Positions 1 through 12,210 of a stretch of 64,000 bases of DNA are shown one piece after another. Position numbers and translations under genes: made by a program. Origin of the DNA: Anisus vortex. Taxonomy: Eukaryota; Mollusca; Gastropoda; Planorbidae. The stretch lies in contig OX421494.1 of the NCBI GenBank assembly GCA_949126835.1, forward strand, positions 6,166,769 through 6,230,768. The letters are read 5' to 3'. The number at the start of each line of letters is the position of its first letter. The first letter of the stretch is position 1. The notes beneath the pieces were generated by a model. It did no database searches, was not told where the DNA came from, and was given only the letters and a program-made list of their open reading frames with translations.

Positions 1-1033
1 AACAGTTTTCATTATTAATTAGACCTAAAACTAGAAGTTCTACCTTAAATTAAGAATCACCTATCACGTGACATATTGCCGTCCAACGATAGGAACAAAT
101 CGGGAATTTTAAAGTACAGTATACCCGTAAATGTAAAAACAAAAGTACTGGTGGGGGAGGGGGATCACTATGCAAAGATGCTGTTGGCTCGCACAAGATC
201 AATAGCACTCGTTCGATACCCAATAACTTAACTAGACTTTATATTTTATATGTAGGGCCTAGTGATCGACTTGGAACTTGGACATTTAAAATATTAAAAA
301 TAATTTGTTTCATCATGTAACATAATTTGTAAAAAAAACCTTACCAGTGCAATTAATTTTCACTACTACCCTTTTAAATCGTGCATTAATTAATTACCGG
401 TAATTATATATTGTATTTTCGTTAACGATCTTTTGTTTTCAACAAGTTGTTTCCCCTCTCACTCTCAAGCTCTGCCATGTCATCAGAAGATGGCGAGTAG
501 TCTGCCCTTTTCCCTTAGTCTCCCATTCAACAAAAGCGGTCGTCATGTGATCACGGCTTCTGATTACACCTGACCGTGTGGGAACATTGCCAACTCTAAT
601 ACTAATACGTGATTGTTAATTAAAAGCATGAACCAGTAGCATTGGCGGCCTCTTCTTGTGTCCTTTCTTATGGAGTTGTATTGTTTCGAATAGAATTTTC
701 CTCGAGACAATTTTGCTGAAAACATCATCGAAATATATCTTTCACACAAATGATAAAAACAGTGATAGGTAAGCTGAGATGTTTTGTTTAGGAAAACTTT
801 ATATAGTTTTATAGCGAGCTATCTTCTTCTTTCTTCATGCGTTCAAGTCGCAACAATTCAAACAGTCCACCTTATTTTTGTGATATATTGTTATATTTTT
901 AGATTGAGGGTAATTATGATTTGGGAGAAATTTGCTGTTGTAGCCCATTTTTTTTAGAACTATAGACTATAGCCAGTAGGTCTACTTGTGTACAATGTGA
1001 TGCAATGTCGTTAAAGACAAAAACATACATTAA
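1..1033. other. AT-rich intergenic DNA, no gene seen
   Basis: No coding region, RNA gene or repeat family could be supported here. The short open frames lack any recognisable domain and look like chance frames in AT-rich DNA. Confidence 0.6.
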
Positions 1034-1215
1034 ATCTCTCTTCTTCTGTCTTCTTCTCTCAATATCTCCTCCTATCCCCTCGCCATCTCCCTCCACATTT
1101 CTCTCTTTCCGAATTTCACCTTATCCCTTTCCCTCCACCCTTACCTCAACCTCTCCACACCACCCCCTCCCTCTTTGCCCCTCCCCTCCCTCTTTGCCCC
1201 TCCCTATCTATCCTC
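1034..1215 (+). repeat. Polypyrimidine (CT-rich) tract
   Basis: The + strand is almost purely C and T over about 180 bp (runs of tctcttcttc and ccctccctc type). Open frames across it give low-complexity Ser/Pro-rich peptides and are not genes. Two G runs follow at about 1410-1422 and 1613-1630. Confidence 0.75.
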
Positions 1216-1567
1216 CATGTATTCACACTTCAATTCAGCCTCCACGATTCAGAACATGTATCCGAAATGTTGTTGATAAAGTTGACACATCGCGCAATTT
1301 ACCACGGAATGAACATTAGAGTTTTCGGATCAATACATTTGTCACAATCTTTATCTCGTGTGTATGCTGGACATTTCTGAACTCTTTATATTCACTGAAA
1401 AGTTTAGTTTGGGGGGGGGGGGTGATGTATAGATTGTGCTGGCCATGTATAATTATGTATTTACATAATATAATCATGAAGATATAATACATTTTAATGT
1501 CAATATCAATATAGAAGTGTCGCCCCCGGGCATATGCCCCCCCCCCCTGTGTGTGGACACTGCAACA

Positions 1568-1673
1568 ATGTGGGCCATTTTTGGGATGTGTGAGGGCCTC
1601 TTTTGTGTGTGTGTGGGGGGGGGGGGGGGCCCTGTTCCAAGGAACATGTGGAACATGCCTAAATACGCCTCTG
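1568..1673 (+). mobile_element. hAT-type MITE fragment, family B (right end)
   Basis: The segment ends in CCTAAATACGCCTCTG and carries the internal words tttttgggatgtgtg and ggaacatgtggaacatg. The same words occur in the complete copies at 22300-22648 and 49128-49474. The left end cannot be placed and no matching target-site duplication is visible, so this is read as a truncated copy. Confidence 0.55.
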
Positions 1674-3159
1674 GCTGTAACACTTATGTGCTGTTACACG
1701 ACTCGACACTCGCTGTGATCTGGTGAAGACGAACCAACCATTAAAAAAACTTAACTCTAGGAATGCTCAGTTGTAAATAATGTACAATACGTGCCCGCAC
1801 ATTACCATGAAGCATTGACGCCACACAACCACACATTAGATCTGTTCAAGGTAAAGACATACACCGAGAGATCGCTAATTTAGTCAGAAACATTTAGAAG
1901 GTACTTATTATTAATGTTAACCCGTACAGTCCCGGGCGCGTATATAGCGGAACTGAAGGCAGCATACATAGAAGTAGGTCGGTACGGGAAGGGTTAAGGA
2001 CCAGTCACAAGCAATGACCTAAACAGGACCTAGAGTCGCCAGCGCAATCACAATGCTACTCCTAATATATTAATATAATTATTCCGACAACGAGGTTACA
2101 AAGCTATTCGCTCTCTTGCAAGTTGCATCCAATTGGACTAAACTTAAATATTGCATTGGTAATGGTATATCTTCGTAATTGATTCTTGTTGTTCTGTGTC
2201 GCTTTAGCGCTTTTGATGGCCACAATTGATGCCAAGCACTACATTTTTTTCGTTTAGGTTTGACACATGGACAAGGGCGTAGTAAGGGGTTGTCCAGGTT
2301 GTTCAATGCACACGGGGACCGGTAGTCTTAGCGGTCTTCGGGCAGCCTTCAAAACAAAACAAACCTTTTTTTTTCAGATTTGCGGTTACGATGTAATCAT
2401 TAAAGCGGTGATTTAAAAAGAAAAAAAGAAAATCAGCTATCTATAGTATCTGTGCTATTCGGTCATTATCAAATCAGATCACAGATTTATGTTTTAAGCC
2501 AAAGTTGTTGTTTAAATTTAAGACGATCACCATTAAAGAATTTAAGCTCTGCTCAGTGCACTCCTCCACACTATTGTATTTTTTAATTTGCTGCACAACT
2601 GCCAAAAAGTAGAAGCGTACGCAAAATAGACGAGAAATAAAATTCTGCTGTTACTATTAAAACTCTAATCGGAACCTAGGCTTTTCATGTTATTCTTGTA
2701 ATGATATTGACATTTAGCTTACATTTTAACTAATGGCATTTGGATGTAATAAAGTAGCACGGTAGTAGCACCGAAATGAATAAATTATGACTTAGCATGA
2801 CATCAATTCACGTTATCGGGAACATTTATTAACTTTTAAATTAATATTTAGCTAAAATGCCTTCATCGTAAAGTGACATTAAATCTTCGGTACCACTGGA
2901 ATACCTTTTCTTATAGTAACAAATTGTAGTATAACATTGATTATAAGTTTAAAATATAACTTTGAGGTAAAATGAAGAAAAAAACGTGTTACCGAATATT
3001 ATAATAGGCCCTATTATTAAAAAAAACACATTTTGACTAAGTTACATCACCATCAGTCATATAAGTCATTTCATTAACAGTTACAGTTACAGGTCATTCC
3101 TAATTTGACTTTCTTTAACTTTTAACCTTCCCTTCTCATGAGTAACCCTTTTTAAGTTA
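1674..3159. other. Intergenic DNA with one mini-element, otherwise nothing seen
   Basis: Apart from the TTAA-flanked element at 1921-1993, no coding or RNA feature is supported. The 75-residue open frame on the - strand at 2079-2306 resembles no family I know. Confidence 0.5.
1921..1993. mobile_element. 73-bp TTAA-flanked mini-MITE, copy 1
   Basis: This is a very short element flanked by TTAA on both sides (1917-1920 and 1994-1997). It starts CCCGTACAGTCCCGGGCGCG and ends GTCGGTACGGGAAGGG. The two ends are imperfect inverted repeats of the type CCCTTnCnGTnCCG. Two further copies lie at 3777-3848 and 4875-4947 and are nearly identical. The TTAA target and the CCC start are typical of piggyBac-type transposons, so non-autonomous piggyBac mobilisation is inferred. 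Confidence 0.7.
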
Positions 3160-3336
3160 CTCTACAGCAGGGGTCTCAAATACGTAACCCGTGGGCCGCA
3201 TGTGGCCCACCAATGAATTATTGTGGTCCGCCAGCGTAAGCTAACAAAAAAATGTACTATTTACTACTATTCGTGAAATTCAGACCGCTAGTACAGATGT
3301 ACATCAAATTTTATTGTTAATTTAATATACGTAACA

Positions 3337-3575
3337 TATGAGGCCGGCTGGTCTAGCGGTTAGCACACCGGACTGTCAACCAAAAACCATTGGACATGTC
3401 GCGGGTTCTATCCCTGCCACCGGCGGATCCCTGTCACCCTGCAGGAGTTTTGGGCCTGTAAACGTATTTACGCCAGCAGGCAGCACTATGTTTACAGCAG
3501 CGCATAGAACTATTCTCAACGGGAACGGGATATGCGCTATATAAGTCTCATATTTTTTATTATTTTTTTTTATAT
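3337..3575 (+). mobile_element. tRNA-Asp-derived SINE with LINE-like 3' tail
   Basis: The head is tRNA-like, with an A-box region tggtctagcggttagc, an anticodon-loop-like CTGTCAA (Asp, GTC) and a B-box-like GGTTCTATCCC. The 3' part (about 3501-3545: cagcgcatagaact, then gatatgcgc) matches the 3' tail of the L2/CR1-like LINE on the - strand at 50665-51460. An AT-rich tail of Ts and As follows. This structure implies RNA polymerase III transcription and LINE-assisted mobilisation. It lies inside the hAT element at 3168-3895. Confidence 0.75.
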
Positions 3576-3776
3576 GCCTACTTATTTGTAGGCCTACTCA
3601 CTGCTTGTTACTATATTAGTAATAATAATAATAGTTAACTTTGGTATAATTCTTGGTGTCTACATTGTAAAGTGGCATAGTAAATAGTATTAGTGACAAG
3701 GGGTAAAATTAGTTAAGATGTATGAAGTGTTTTTTTTACTTGGGTCGGGTTGTGTAGCCTTTGACACATCTCTTAA

Positions 3777-3848
3777 CCCTTACTGTCCCGGGCGCGTATA
3801 TAGCGGGACTGAAGGTATGCATGAGAAAGTAGGTCGGTACGGGAAGGG
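3777..3848. mobile_element. 72-bp TTAA-flanked mini-MITE, copy 2
   Basis: TTAA sits on both sides (3773-3776 and 3849-3852). It starts CCCTTACTGTCCCGGGCGCG and ends GTCGGTACGGGAAGGG. It is almost the same sequence as the copies at 1921 and 4875, with a slightly different middle (gcatgagaaag). It is nested inside the hAT-type element. Confidence 0.7.
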
Positions 3849-3903
3849 TTAAGTGATAAAATGGCACATGCCATTATCTAAGTTTGAGACCCCTGCTGTA
3901 CAG

Positions 3904-4870
3904 TATCCAATTTATATTTAAGGAAATATAACTCTTTTTTCTTTTACTAGTACTAAAACGCCTTATTGCTTATAAAAGAATCAAGAATTATATCTAGATC
4001 ATAGGCCTATAAAATAGCTATATATAAATAATTATTACTTATTACTCTTTCAAAGTTTATGGAATTCATGCAATGTTAATTCTACAAAGTTTTCATTTTA
4101 AAGTCATTGTTTAGATTAGTATCTAAATCAAATCGCTTTAATCTTCTATTATTTAATTTTATTCCTTGCGTCGACATGTCATGAATTTAAACCCCCACCC
4201 GCCCCTCCAACCCCATTTTTTTTTTGTTTTTTTTTTAGACCAATCCCTATCTTTCTTTCTCTCGATTATGACCTACTATCTTATGCGTTGTCTAACACTT
4301 TAATTTCCCATGGCCTCAAGGTAATAGGCCTACACACAGGTAGAAGTAGAATAGTGATCTTTTTATGAAGTTATTTTCTCTCTACCACTGGATATAATCT
4401 CTTTTTTTCTTTTTCAAATATTGAATCAGCAAACCAAAAGTGTCGCTGGGTTCTATTGAGAGGATAACTCAGGTAGATTAGTTGGTAGAGGAAAAAGGTT
4501 GCTTGCAAAAAAAATTAACAATGCAATGTATCTGCAGGTAAATTTAATGAATAAAACGAGGAATGATTTCCCTTTGTGTTGCCACTTTAGTTGATTCACT
4601 GTCAAATAATACATGAACGTAGGCTACAAACGTATTCGTACGTGGTTTGTTGAAAGCAAAAGTAATACATGTTAAAATAATTTAAAATCATAAAATACAA
4701 TTTTATATATTGCAATTTTTACAAAACGTACAGTAAGATATAAGGAAACATAATATGTTGTTCTTGTGTGAATTTTTAATTGACTACATATTGAAAACTT
4801 TTCACCGACTTAAATAACACAATTTGATGATATTTTTTTTCTAATCTAATGTTGAGTTGCACTATTAATA
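3904..4870. other. AT-rich intergenic DNA, no gene seen
   Basis: There are long A/T runs and a short C-rich tract near 4190. No ORF, RNA gene or recognisable repeat was identified. Confidence 0.5.
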
Positions 4871-4874
4871 TTAA

Positions 4875-4947
4875 CCCTTACAGTCCCGGGCGCGTATATA
4901 GCGGAACTGAAGGCAGCATATATAGAAGTAGGTCGGTACGGGAAGGG
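4875..4947. mobile_element. 73-bp TTAA-flanked mini-MITE, copy 3
   Basis: TTAA sits on both sides (4871-4874 and 4948-4951). The ends are CCCTTACAGTCCCGGGCGCG and GTCGGTACGGGAAGGG. It differs from copy 1 at only a few bases, suggesting recent spread or local conversion. Confidence 0.7.
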
Positions 4948-5216
4948 TTAAGGTTACAGTTATTCACCATAATATTAGATTTCTACATTTTTTTTGTGGT
5001 GCTGCCTCCCCCCCCCCCCTCCCCTTTCTTTTTCTTTGATTTCCTAACCCCATTCCTTATTTATATGTTGCTGAATGGTTACTCCACTCCTGCCCTTATA
5101 CCATATTGACACTTTCATGTTTATTGTTGTTAAATGTACTGAACATTAGAGAGGGTTTAAACTATAAAGAGCAAATCCCACTTGTTTCCGTACGTCGTAG
5201 AGAATATTAGCAAAGT

Positions 5217-8200
5217 TAATTTGTTGGATCATGCACCTGATGAAGTGTAATTTGTTGGATCATGCACCTGATGAAGTGTAATTTGTTGGATCATGCACCT
5301 GATGAAGTGTAATTTGTTGGATCATGCACCTGATGAAGTGTAATTTGTTGGATCATGCACCTGATGAAGTGTAATTTGTTGGATCATGCACCTGATGAAG
5401 TGTAATTTGTTGGATCATGCACCTGATGAAGTGTAATTTGTTGGATCATGCACCTGATGAAGTGTAATTTGTTGGATCATGCACCTGATGAAGTGTAATT
5501 TGTTGGATCATGCACCTGATGAAGTGTAATTTGTTGGATCATGCACCTGATGAAGTGTAATTTGTTGGATCATGCACCTGATGAAGTGTAATTTGTTGGA
5601 TCATGCACCTGATGAAGTGTAATTTGTTGGATCATGCACCTGATGAAGTGTAATTTGTTGGATCATGCACCTGATGAAGTGTAATTTGTTGGATCATGCA
5701 CCTGATGAAGTGTAATTTGTTGGATCATGCACCTGATGAAGTGTAATTTGTTGGATCATGCACCTGATGAAGTGTAATTTGTTGGATCATGCACCTGATG
5801 AAGTGTAATTTGTTGGATCATGCACCTGATGAAGTGTAATTTGTTGGATCATGCACCTGATGAAGTGTAATTTGTTGGATCATGCACCTGATGAAGTGTA
5901 ATTTGTTGGATCATGCACCTGATGAAGTGTAATTTGTTGGATCATGCACCTGATGAAGTGTAATTTGTTGGATCATGCACCTGATGAAGTGTAATTTGTT
6001 GGATCATGCACCTGATGAAGTGTAATTTGTTGGATCATGCACCTGATGAAGTGTAATTTGTTGGATCATGCACCTGATGAAGTGTAATTTGTTGGATCAT
6101 GCACCTGATGAAGTGTAATTTGTTGGATCATGCACCTGATGAAGTGTAATTTGTTGGATCATGCACCTGATGAAGTGTAATTTGTTGGATCATGCACCTG
6201 ATGAAGTGTAATTTGTTGGATCATGCACCTGATGAAGTGTAATTTGTTGGATCATGCACCTGATGAAGTGTAATTTGTTGGATCATGCACCTGATGAAGT
6301 GTAATTTGTTGGATCATGCACCTGATGAAGTGTAATTTGTTGGATCATGCACCTGATGAAGTGTAATTTGTTGGATCATGCACCTGATGAAGTGTAATTT
6401 GTTGGATCATGCACCTGATGAAGTGTAATTTGTTGGATCATGCACCTGATGAAGTGTAATTTGTTGGATCATGCACCTGATGAAGTGTAATTTGTTGGAT
6501 CATGCACCTGATGAAGTGTAATTTGTTGGATCATGCACCTGATGAAGTGTAATTTGTTGGATCATGCACCTGATGAAGTGTAATTTGTTGGATCATGCAC
6601 CTGATGAAGTGTAATTTGTTGGATCATGCACCTGATGAAGTGTAATTTGTTGGATCATGCACCTGATGAAGTGTAATTTGTTGGATCATGCACCTGATGA
6701 AGTGTAATTTGTTGGATCATGCACCTGATGAAGTGTAATTTGTTGGATCATGCACCTGATGAAGTGTAATTTGTTGGATCATGCACCTGATGAAGTGTAA
6801 TTTGTTGGATCATGCACCTGATGAAGTGTAATTTGTTGGATCATGCACCTGATGAAGTGTAATTTGTTGGATCATGCACCTGATGAAGTGTAATTTGTTG
6901 GATCATGCACCTGATGAAGTGTAATTTGTTGGATCATGCACCTGATGAAGTGTAATTTGTTGGATCATGCACCTGATGAAGTGTAATTTGTTGGATCATG
7001 CACCTGATGAAGTGTAATTTGTTGGATCATGCACCTGATGAAGTGTAATTTGTTGGATCATGCACCTGATGAAGTGTAATTTGTTGGATCATGCACCTGA
7101 TGAAGTGTAATTTGTTGGATCATGCACCTGATGAAGTGTAATTTGTTGGATCATGCACCTGATGAAGTGTAATTTGTTGGATCATGCACCTGATGAAGTG
7201 TAATTTGTTGGATCATGCACCTGATGAAGTGTAATTTGTTGGATCATGCACCTGATGAAGTGTAATTTGTTGGATCATGCACCTGATGAAGTGTAATTTG
7301 TTGGATCATGCACCTGATGAAGTGTAATTTGTTGGATCATGCACCTGATGAAGTGTAATTTGTTGGATCATGCACCTGATGAAGTGTAATTTGTTGGATC
7401 ATGCACCTGATGAAGTGTAATTTGTTGGATCATGCACCTGATGAAGTGTAATTTGTTGGATCATGCACCTGATGAAGTGTAATTTGTTGGATCATGCACC
7501 TGATGAAGTGTAATTTGTTGGATCATGCACCTGATGAAGTGTAATTTGTTGGATCATGCACCTGATGAAGTGTAATTTGTTGGATCATGCACCTGATGAA
7601 GTGTAATTTGTTGGATCATGCACCTGATGAAGTGTAATTTGTTGGATCATGCACCTGATGAAGTGTAATTTGTTGGATCATGCACCTGATGAAGTGTAAT
7701 TTGTTGGATCATGCACCTGATGAAGTGTAATTTGTTGGATCATGCACCTGATGAAGTGTAATTTGTTGGATCATGCACCTGATGAATTGTAATTTGTTGG
7801 ATCATGCACCTGATGAAGTGTAATTTGTTGGATCATGCACCTGATGAAGTGTAATTTGTTGGATCATGCACCTGATGAAGTGTAATTTGTTGGATCATGC
7901 ACCTGATGAAGTGTAATTTGTTGGATCATGCACCTGATGAAGTGTAATTTGTTGGATCATGCACCTGATGAAGTGTAATTTGTTGGATCATGCACCTGAT
8001 GAAGTGTAATTTGTTGGATCATGCACCTGATGAAGTGTAATTTGTTGGATCATGCACCTGATGAAGTGTAATTTGTTGGATCATGCACCTGATGAAGTGT
8101 AATTTGTTGGATCATGCACCTGATGAAGTGTAATTTGTTGGATCATGCACCTGATGAAGTGTAATTTGTTGGATCATGCACCTGATGAAGTGTAATTTGT

Positions 8201-9440
8201 TGGATCATGCACCTGATGAAGTGTAATTTGTTGGATCATGCACCTGATGAAGTGTAATTTGTTGGATCATGCACCTGATGAAGTGTAATTTGTTGGATCA
8301 TGCACCTGATGAAGTGTAATTTGTTGGATCATGCACCTGATGAAGTGTAATTTGTTGGATCATGCACCTGATGAAGTGTAATTTGTTGGATCATGCACCT
8401 GATGAAGTGTAATTTGTTGGATCATGCACCTGATGAAGTGTAATTTGTTGGATCATGCACCTGATGAAGTGTAATTTGTTGGATCATGCACCTGATGAAG
8501 TGTAATTTGTTGGATCATGCACCTGATGAAGTGTAATTTGTTGGATCATGCACCTGATGAAGTGTAATTTGTTGGATCATGCACCTGATGAAGTGTAATT
8601 TGTTGGATCATGCACCTGATGAAGTGTAATTTGTTGGATCATGCACCTGATGAAGTGTAATTTGTTGGATCATGCACCTGATGAAGTGTAATTTGTTGGA
8701 TCATGCACCTGATGAAGTGTAATTTGTTGGATCATGCACCTGATGAAGTGTAATTTGTTGGATCATGCACCTGATGAAGTGTAATTTGTTGGATCATGCA
8801 CCTGATGAAGTGTAATTTGTTGGATCATGCACCTGATGAAGTGTAATTTGTTGGATCATGCACCTGATGAAGTGTAATTTGTTGGATCATGCACCTGATG
8901 AAGTGTAATTTGTTGGATCATGCACCTGATGAAGTGTAATTTGTTGGATCATGCACCTGATGAAGTGTAATTTGTTGGATCATGCACCTGATGAAGTGTA
9001 ATTTGTTGGATCATGCACCTGATGAAGTGTAATTTGTTGGATCATGCACCTGATGAAGTGTAATTTGTTGGATCATGCACCTGATGAAGTGTAATTTGTT
9101 GGATCATGCACCTGATGAAGTGTAATTTGTTGGATCATGCACCTGATGAAGTGTAATTTGTTGGATCATGCACCTGATGAAGTGTAATTTGTTGGATCAT
9201 GCACCTGATGAAGTGTAATTTGTTGGATCATGCACCTGATGAAGTGTAATTTGTTGGATCATGCACCTGATGAAGTGTAATTTGTTGGATCATGCACCTG
9301 ATGAAGTGTAATTTGTTGGATCATGCACCTGATGAAGTGTAATTTGTTGGATCATGCACCTGATGAAGTGTAATTTGTTGGATCATGCACCTGATGAAGT
9401 GTAATTTGTTGGATCATGCACCTGATGAAGTGTAATTTGT
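5217..9440 (+). repeat. 31-bp satellite array, about 136 units
   Basis: This is a head-to-tail array of a 31-bp unit that contains TTGTTGGATCATGCACC followed by TGATGAAGTGT. It covers about 4.2 kb. The only deviation I noticed is a G-to-T change near 7787, giving gatgaattgt. Because 31 is not a multiple of 3 and the unit contains TGA, no long frame crosses it. The units are contiguous, with no spacers, so this is a satellite or large minisatellite and not a CRISPR array. Confidence 0.97.
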
Positions 9441-9564
9441 AAAGCTCTCATACCCAACCCATTATGGTGAAGATATTGTTGAAATGAAGGAATTATCAGT
9501 ATCATATGTATCCCGATGGTATCTCACTATATTCAGTAGAAATTGAACAAGTAAACAAATGTCT

Positions 9565-9960
9565 CTGAAAGTTTCATCGTCTGTCCTTTGGGTTCCTTGT
9601 GGAACATGCGGCCTCTGTCAAATCACGCCACTCTTCACGGTCTCTTGCCAGTAGCTTCAATTCTTCCCAGCTCCTTCCAGTTCTTCCAGCCTCATCCAAT
9701 ATGCTTCGTCTCCATGTTCGCTTGGGTCTTCCTCTATGTCGTTTGCTCTGGGGGTGGGTGGGGGCTTTAAGGCCTGAGTCTAGCTCTGAGGGTGTGTCCA
9801 ATCCATCTCCACTTCCTTTCCATGATTTGTTGTTCTACTGTTCTTTGTCCACACCTCTCCCACAGCTTGGAGTTTTCTACCTTGTCGAACCATTTTATGT
9901 CTATTTTTTGTTATCTCTGTCTCGGACCCATATAGTATAACCGTCTAACAGCCTTATAAT
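9565..9960 (-). pseudogene. LINE 3' fragment (C-terminal tail of a non-LTR ORF)
   Basis: On the - strand, 9574-9801 encodes a basic peptide with RHRGRPKRTWRRS, then LLARDREEWRDLTEAACSTR. This is the characteristic last part of many animal non-LTR retrotransposon polyproteins (basic GRPxxTWRR stretch, then DRxxWRxL). Upstream coding continues to about 9960 in broken frames. It is 5'-truncated, as expected for incomplete target-primed reverse transcription, and is not a functional gene. Confidence 0.7.
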
Positions 9961-10489
9961 TAGTTTAACTTACAACCCAATAACAACCTGTTACAATGCT
10001 CAGATAAACATTAAAACACTTTCCTTATTCCTTATTCGAGAACAAATGCATATAAGTAGTCCTACTCTTTCTTCACGAGTGGCATTCGAGCATGGTATGG
10101 GTTGCCTGAACAAACCACGAAAACCAGTAACTTAACTTCACTAAAAACATTAAGAAAGTTGCAAGACTAGACTCGGACCACGGATGAGCGTAGGACGCAA
10201 TAATGTTCTTTATAGAAGGAGCGTCCTCGTGTGTTTTTTTGTCGGATACGGCCATTAAACGTTGCATTAGGCCTACATCGATTTTTTTAAATAATGTACG
10301 TCAAGGTTTTAAAAAACAACAGCTTACTTTGTAGTGCTAGTATACTAGGCTATATCCGACAACCCCCGGGCCTGTGACTCATTCCAATTCATCTTATCAC
10401 GCAATTATACTGTGTCGGTTGTTGTGAGGAAGAACACTGGATAACTTTATTATGTCACCAATAGTCTTTTTGAACTCAAGTAGAAGTCA
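9961..10489. other. Intergenic DNA, no gene seen
   Basis: No supported feature. The short - strand open frame at 10073-10267 has no recognisable domain. Confidence 0.5.
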
Positions 10490-10735
10490 CACATACATAC
10501 ATACACACATAAACACTCACATACACACACACACATCAGCACGCAAATACACAAACACACACGCATACATACACACACATACATTCCCACACATACATAC
10601 ACACGCATGCATACATAAACACACACATAAACACACAAATACACAGATAAACACACATCAGAGCACACACATAGACAAACACATACATACATACATACTC
10701 ACATACACAAACACACATACACATACAAACACACT
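10490..10735 (+). repeat. CA-rich microsatellite (ACAC/ACAT)n
   Basis: This is a degenerate array of acac, acat and aaac tetranucleotides. The long low-complexity open frames on both strands (His/Thr-rich and Cys/Val-rich) are artefacts of it. Confidence 0.9.
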
Positions 10736-11961
10736 ACGTAAAAAACTAACAATGCTGAGGCGTCAGTTATATCGCTGTATTGTACACCCCTCCTTCTTTT
10801 TTCTTCTACCAGTTCCATGTACCCCTTCCATTTAAAATCATTTAGTCAATAAGATAAAAATAACAACAAAAAGATCGTTAGTTAACAGATGCCCATTCTG
10901 AAATATTAACTAGAATGATCACCTAAATAGCAAGCCCCGCCTTCACGCACGGCCCACCGTTATCTTTTTTTTTTACTTGCCGGATTGGCCTATATTTTTT
11001 TTTCTTCTTTAGCCACTGTTCGGAGAATCGATCCGACCAACTGGCTACCTGGTAGTAATGATAAAACCGCATTGCCTATTGTTTTTTCTTCCCCGTCCTC
11101 AATGCCGGTGTGCAGACAACTTTTGGGCCAGATAAAAAGTTACACTAGCTAAGGATTTCACATGCTACATTTTTCATTATTATACGGTAATTTTCTTGTG
11201 TTTGTTTTTTTTAAAGAGGGACATGATGTAGATTTAGTTTCTATTCTGTGATTATGTGTATTCCTTTCTTTTCTTGTTTCCTTATTGGTGCTCTAATGGT
11301 AGTCTTCTGCTCGGTAGTTTTTGTCCGCACTTCTTTAAGGACGTTGGTGAGGGGCGTGGCAGATCATAGTTTTAACTCGCTCATTTGTTGCTTACAATAA
11401 AATATAAACCTTAATTAAAGTCATTTGAACTTTTTTTATATTTTTGGACGTTTAACGATCTAATTTTAGTAAATTTTCAAATCTTTAACCGTGATTCGTT
11501 TAGAGAATCATCACACACATGACTCATAGTTTGTTTCATTTGTATTTGTTATCAGTAAAACAGTAAGCGGCATGGGAAGGGAGGGGGGATTAACTCAATG
11601 GATACCTGGGGCTAGCTAGAGTTGAATATTGACTCCGTATTAAGGTTTGCACACATTATACGCACTAATACTAAATACGCAGTAATAATTGTGATTTTTG
11701 TGTTTCAAAATATATAAACTACATTATGACTGTAATCAAATGAACATTTAAAAAAACATTCATAGTTGTATAAATAACATAAATCTAATATATCTTATAA
11801 CATAAATCTAATATCACTTATAACATATAATATACCATTTAACTATATTCATACAAGGATAATTCTGAAACTAGAAACTGAAATGTACTTATTTTCTTTT
11901 TGTTTTAAAAAGTTTTCTTTGCATGCCATTCATTTTTATTCGTCAATATATGTTGTTTTAT
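10736..11961. other. Intergenic DNA, no gene seen
   Basis: AT-rich sequence with poly(T) runs. I see nothing that can be supported as a gene or a defined repeat. Confidence 0.5.
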
Positions 11962-11965
11962 TTAA

Positions 11966-12210
11966 CCCTCTGAGGCCCACCGGGTCACCGGTGACCCACT
12001 ATGTTTAATGGGGCCCCCCTTTTAAAAAAACTTACAAATATTTATTAAATACGTGATTAAACTTTTTTTTTTACCCTTAAAGCCCAGTGTTCCATCCGTG
12101 GAACACAAGGGAGTTAATTGTGATTTTTAGTTTTTAAAATTAACTTAGTTACTGCCTTTATTGTATAGGGCCCCCACCCAGAGCCAGAAAATTATTTCGG
12201 CCTCTGAGGG
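11966..12210. mobile_element. 245-bp TTAA-flanked MITE with internal hairpins
   Basis: TTAA flanks both sides (11962-11965 and 12211-12214). The ends are CCCTCTGAGGCC and GGCCTCTGAGGG, an 11 of 12 inverted match. Inside are a perfect 16-bp palindrome GGGTCACCGGTGACCC and a hairpin GTGTTCCA-tccg-TGGAACAC. The TTAA duplication suggests a piggyBac-type non-autonomous element, distinct in sequence from the 73-bp family. Confidence 0.7.

Larger units (their letters stand above)
3168..3895. mobile_element. hAT-type non-autonomous transposon, family A
   Basis: Terminal inverted repeats are CAGGGGTCTCAAA on the left and TTTGAGACCCCTG on the right. They are flanked by 8-bp near-duplicates, ctctacag (3160-3167) and ctgtacag (3896-3903), which match at 7 of 8 positions. 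The 8-bp target duplication and the CAGGGGT start are diagnostic of the hAT superfamily. The left subterminal region (gtgggccgcatgtggccc) matches a solo right end at 12509-12552. No transposase is encoded. A tRNA-derived SINE and a 72-bp TTAA element sit inside it, so both inserted later. Confidence 0.8.

Noticed and set aside
3338..3544. Functional tRNA-Asp gene
   Set aside because: The tRNA-like head has mismatched stems and continues into a SINE body and tail.
5217..9440. CRISPR-like array or tandem small nucleolar RNA genes (unit contains CTGATGA, resembling overlapping D and C boxes)
   Set aside because: There are no spacers between units, and the C-like and D-like boxes overlap instead of flanking a guide region. 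A simple satellite explains it.
10450..10835. Long open frames with His/Thr or Cys/Val repeats
   Set aside because: They are translations of the CA microsatellite.
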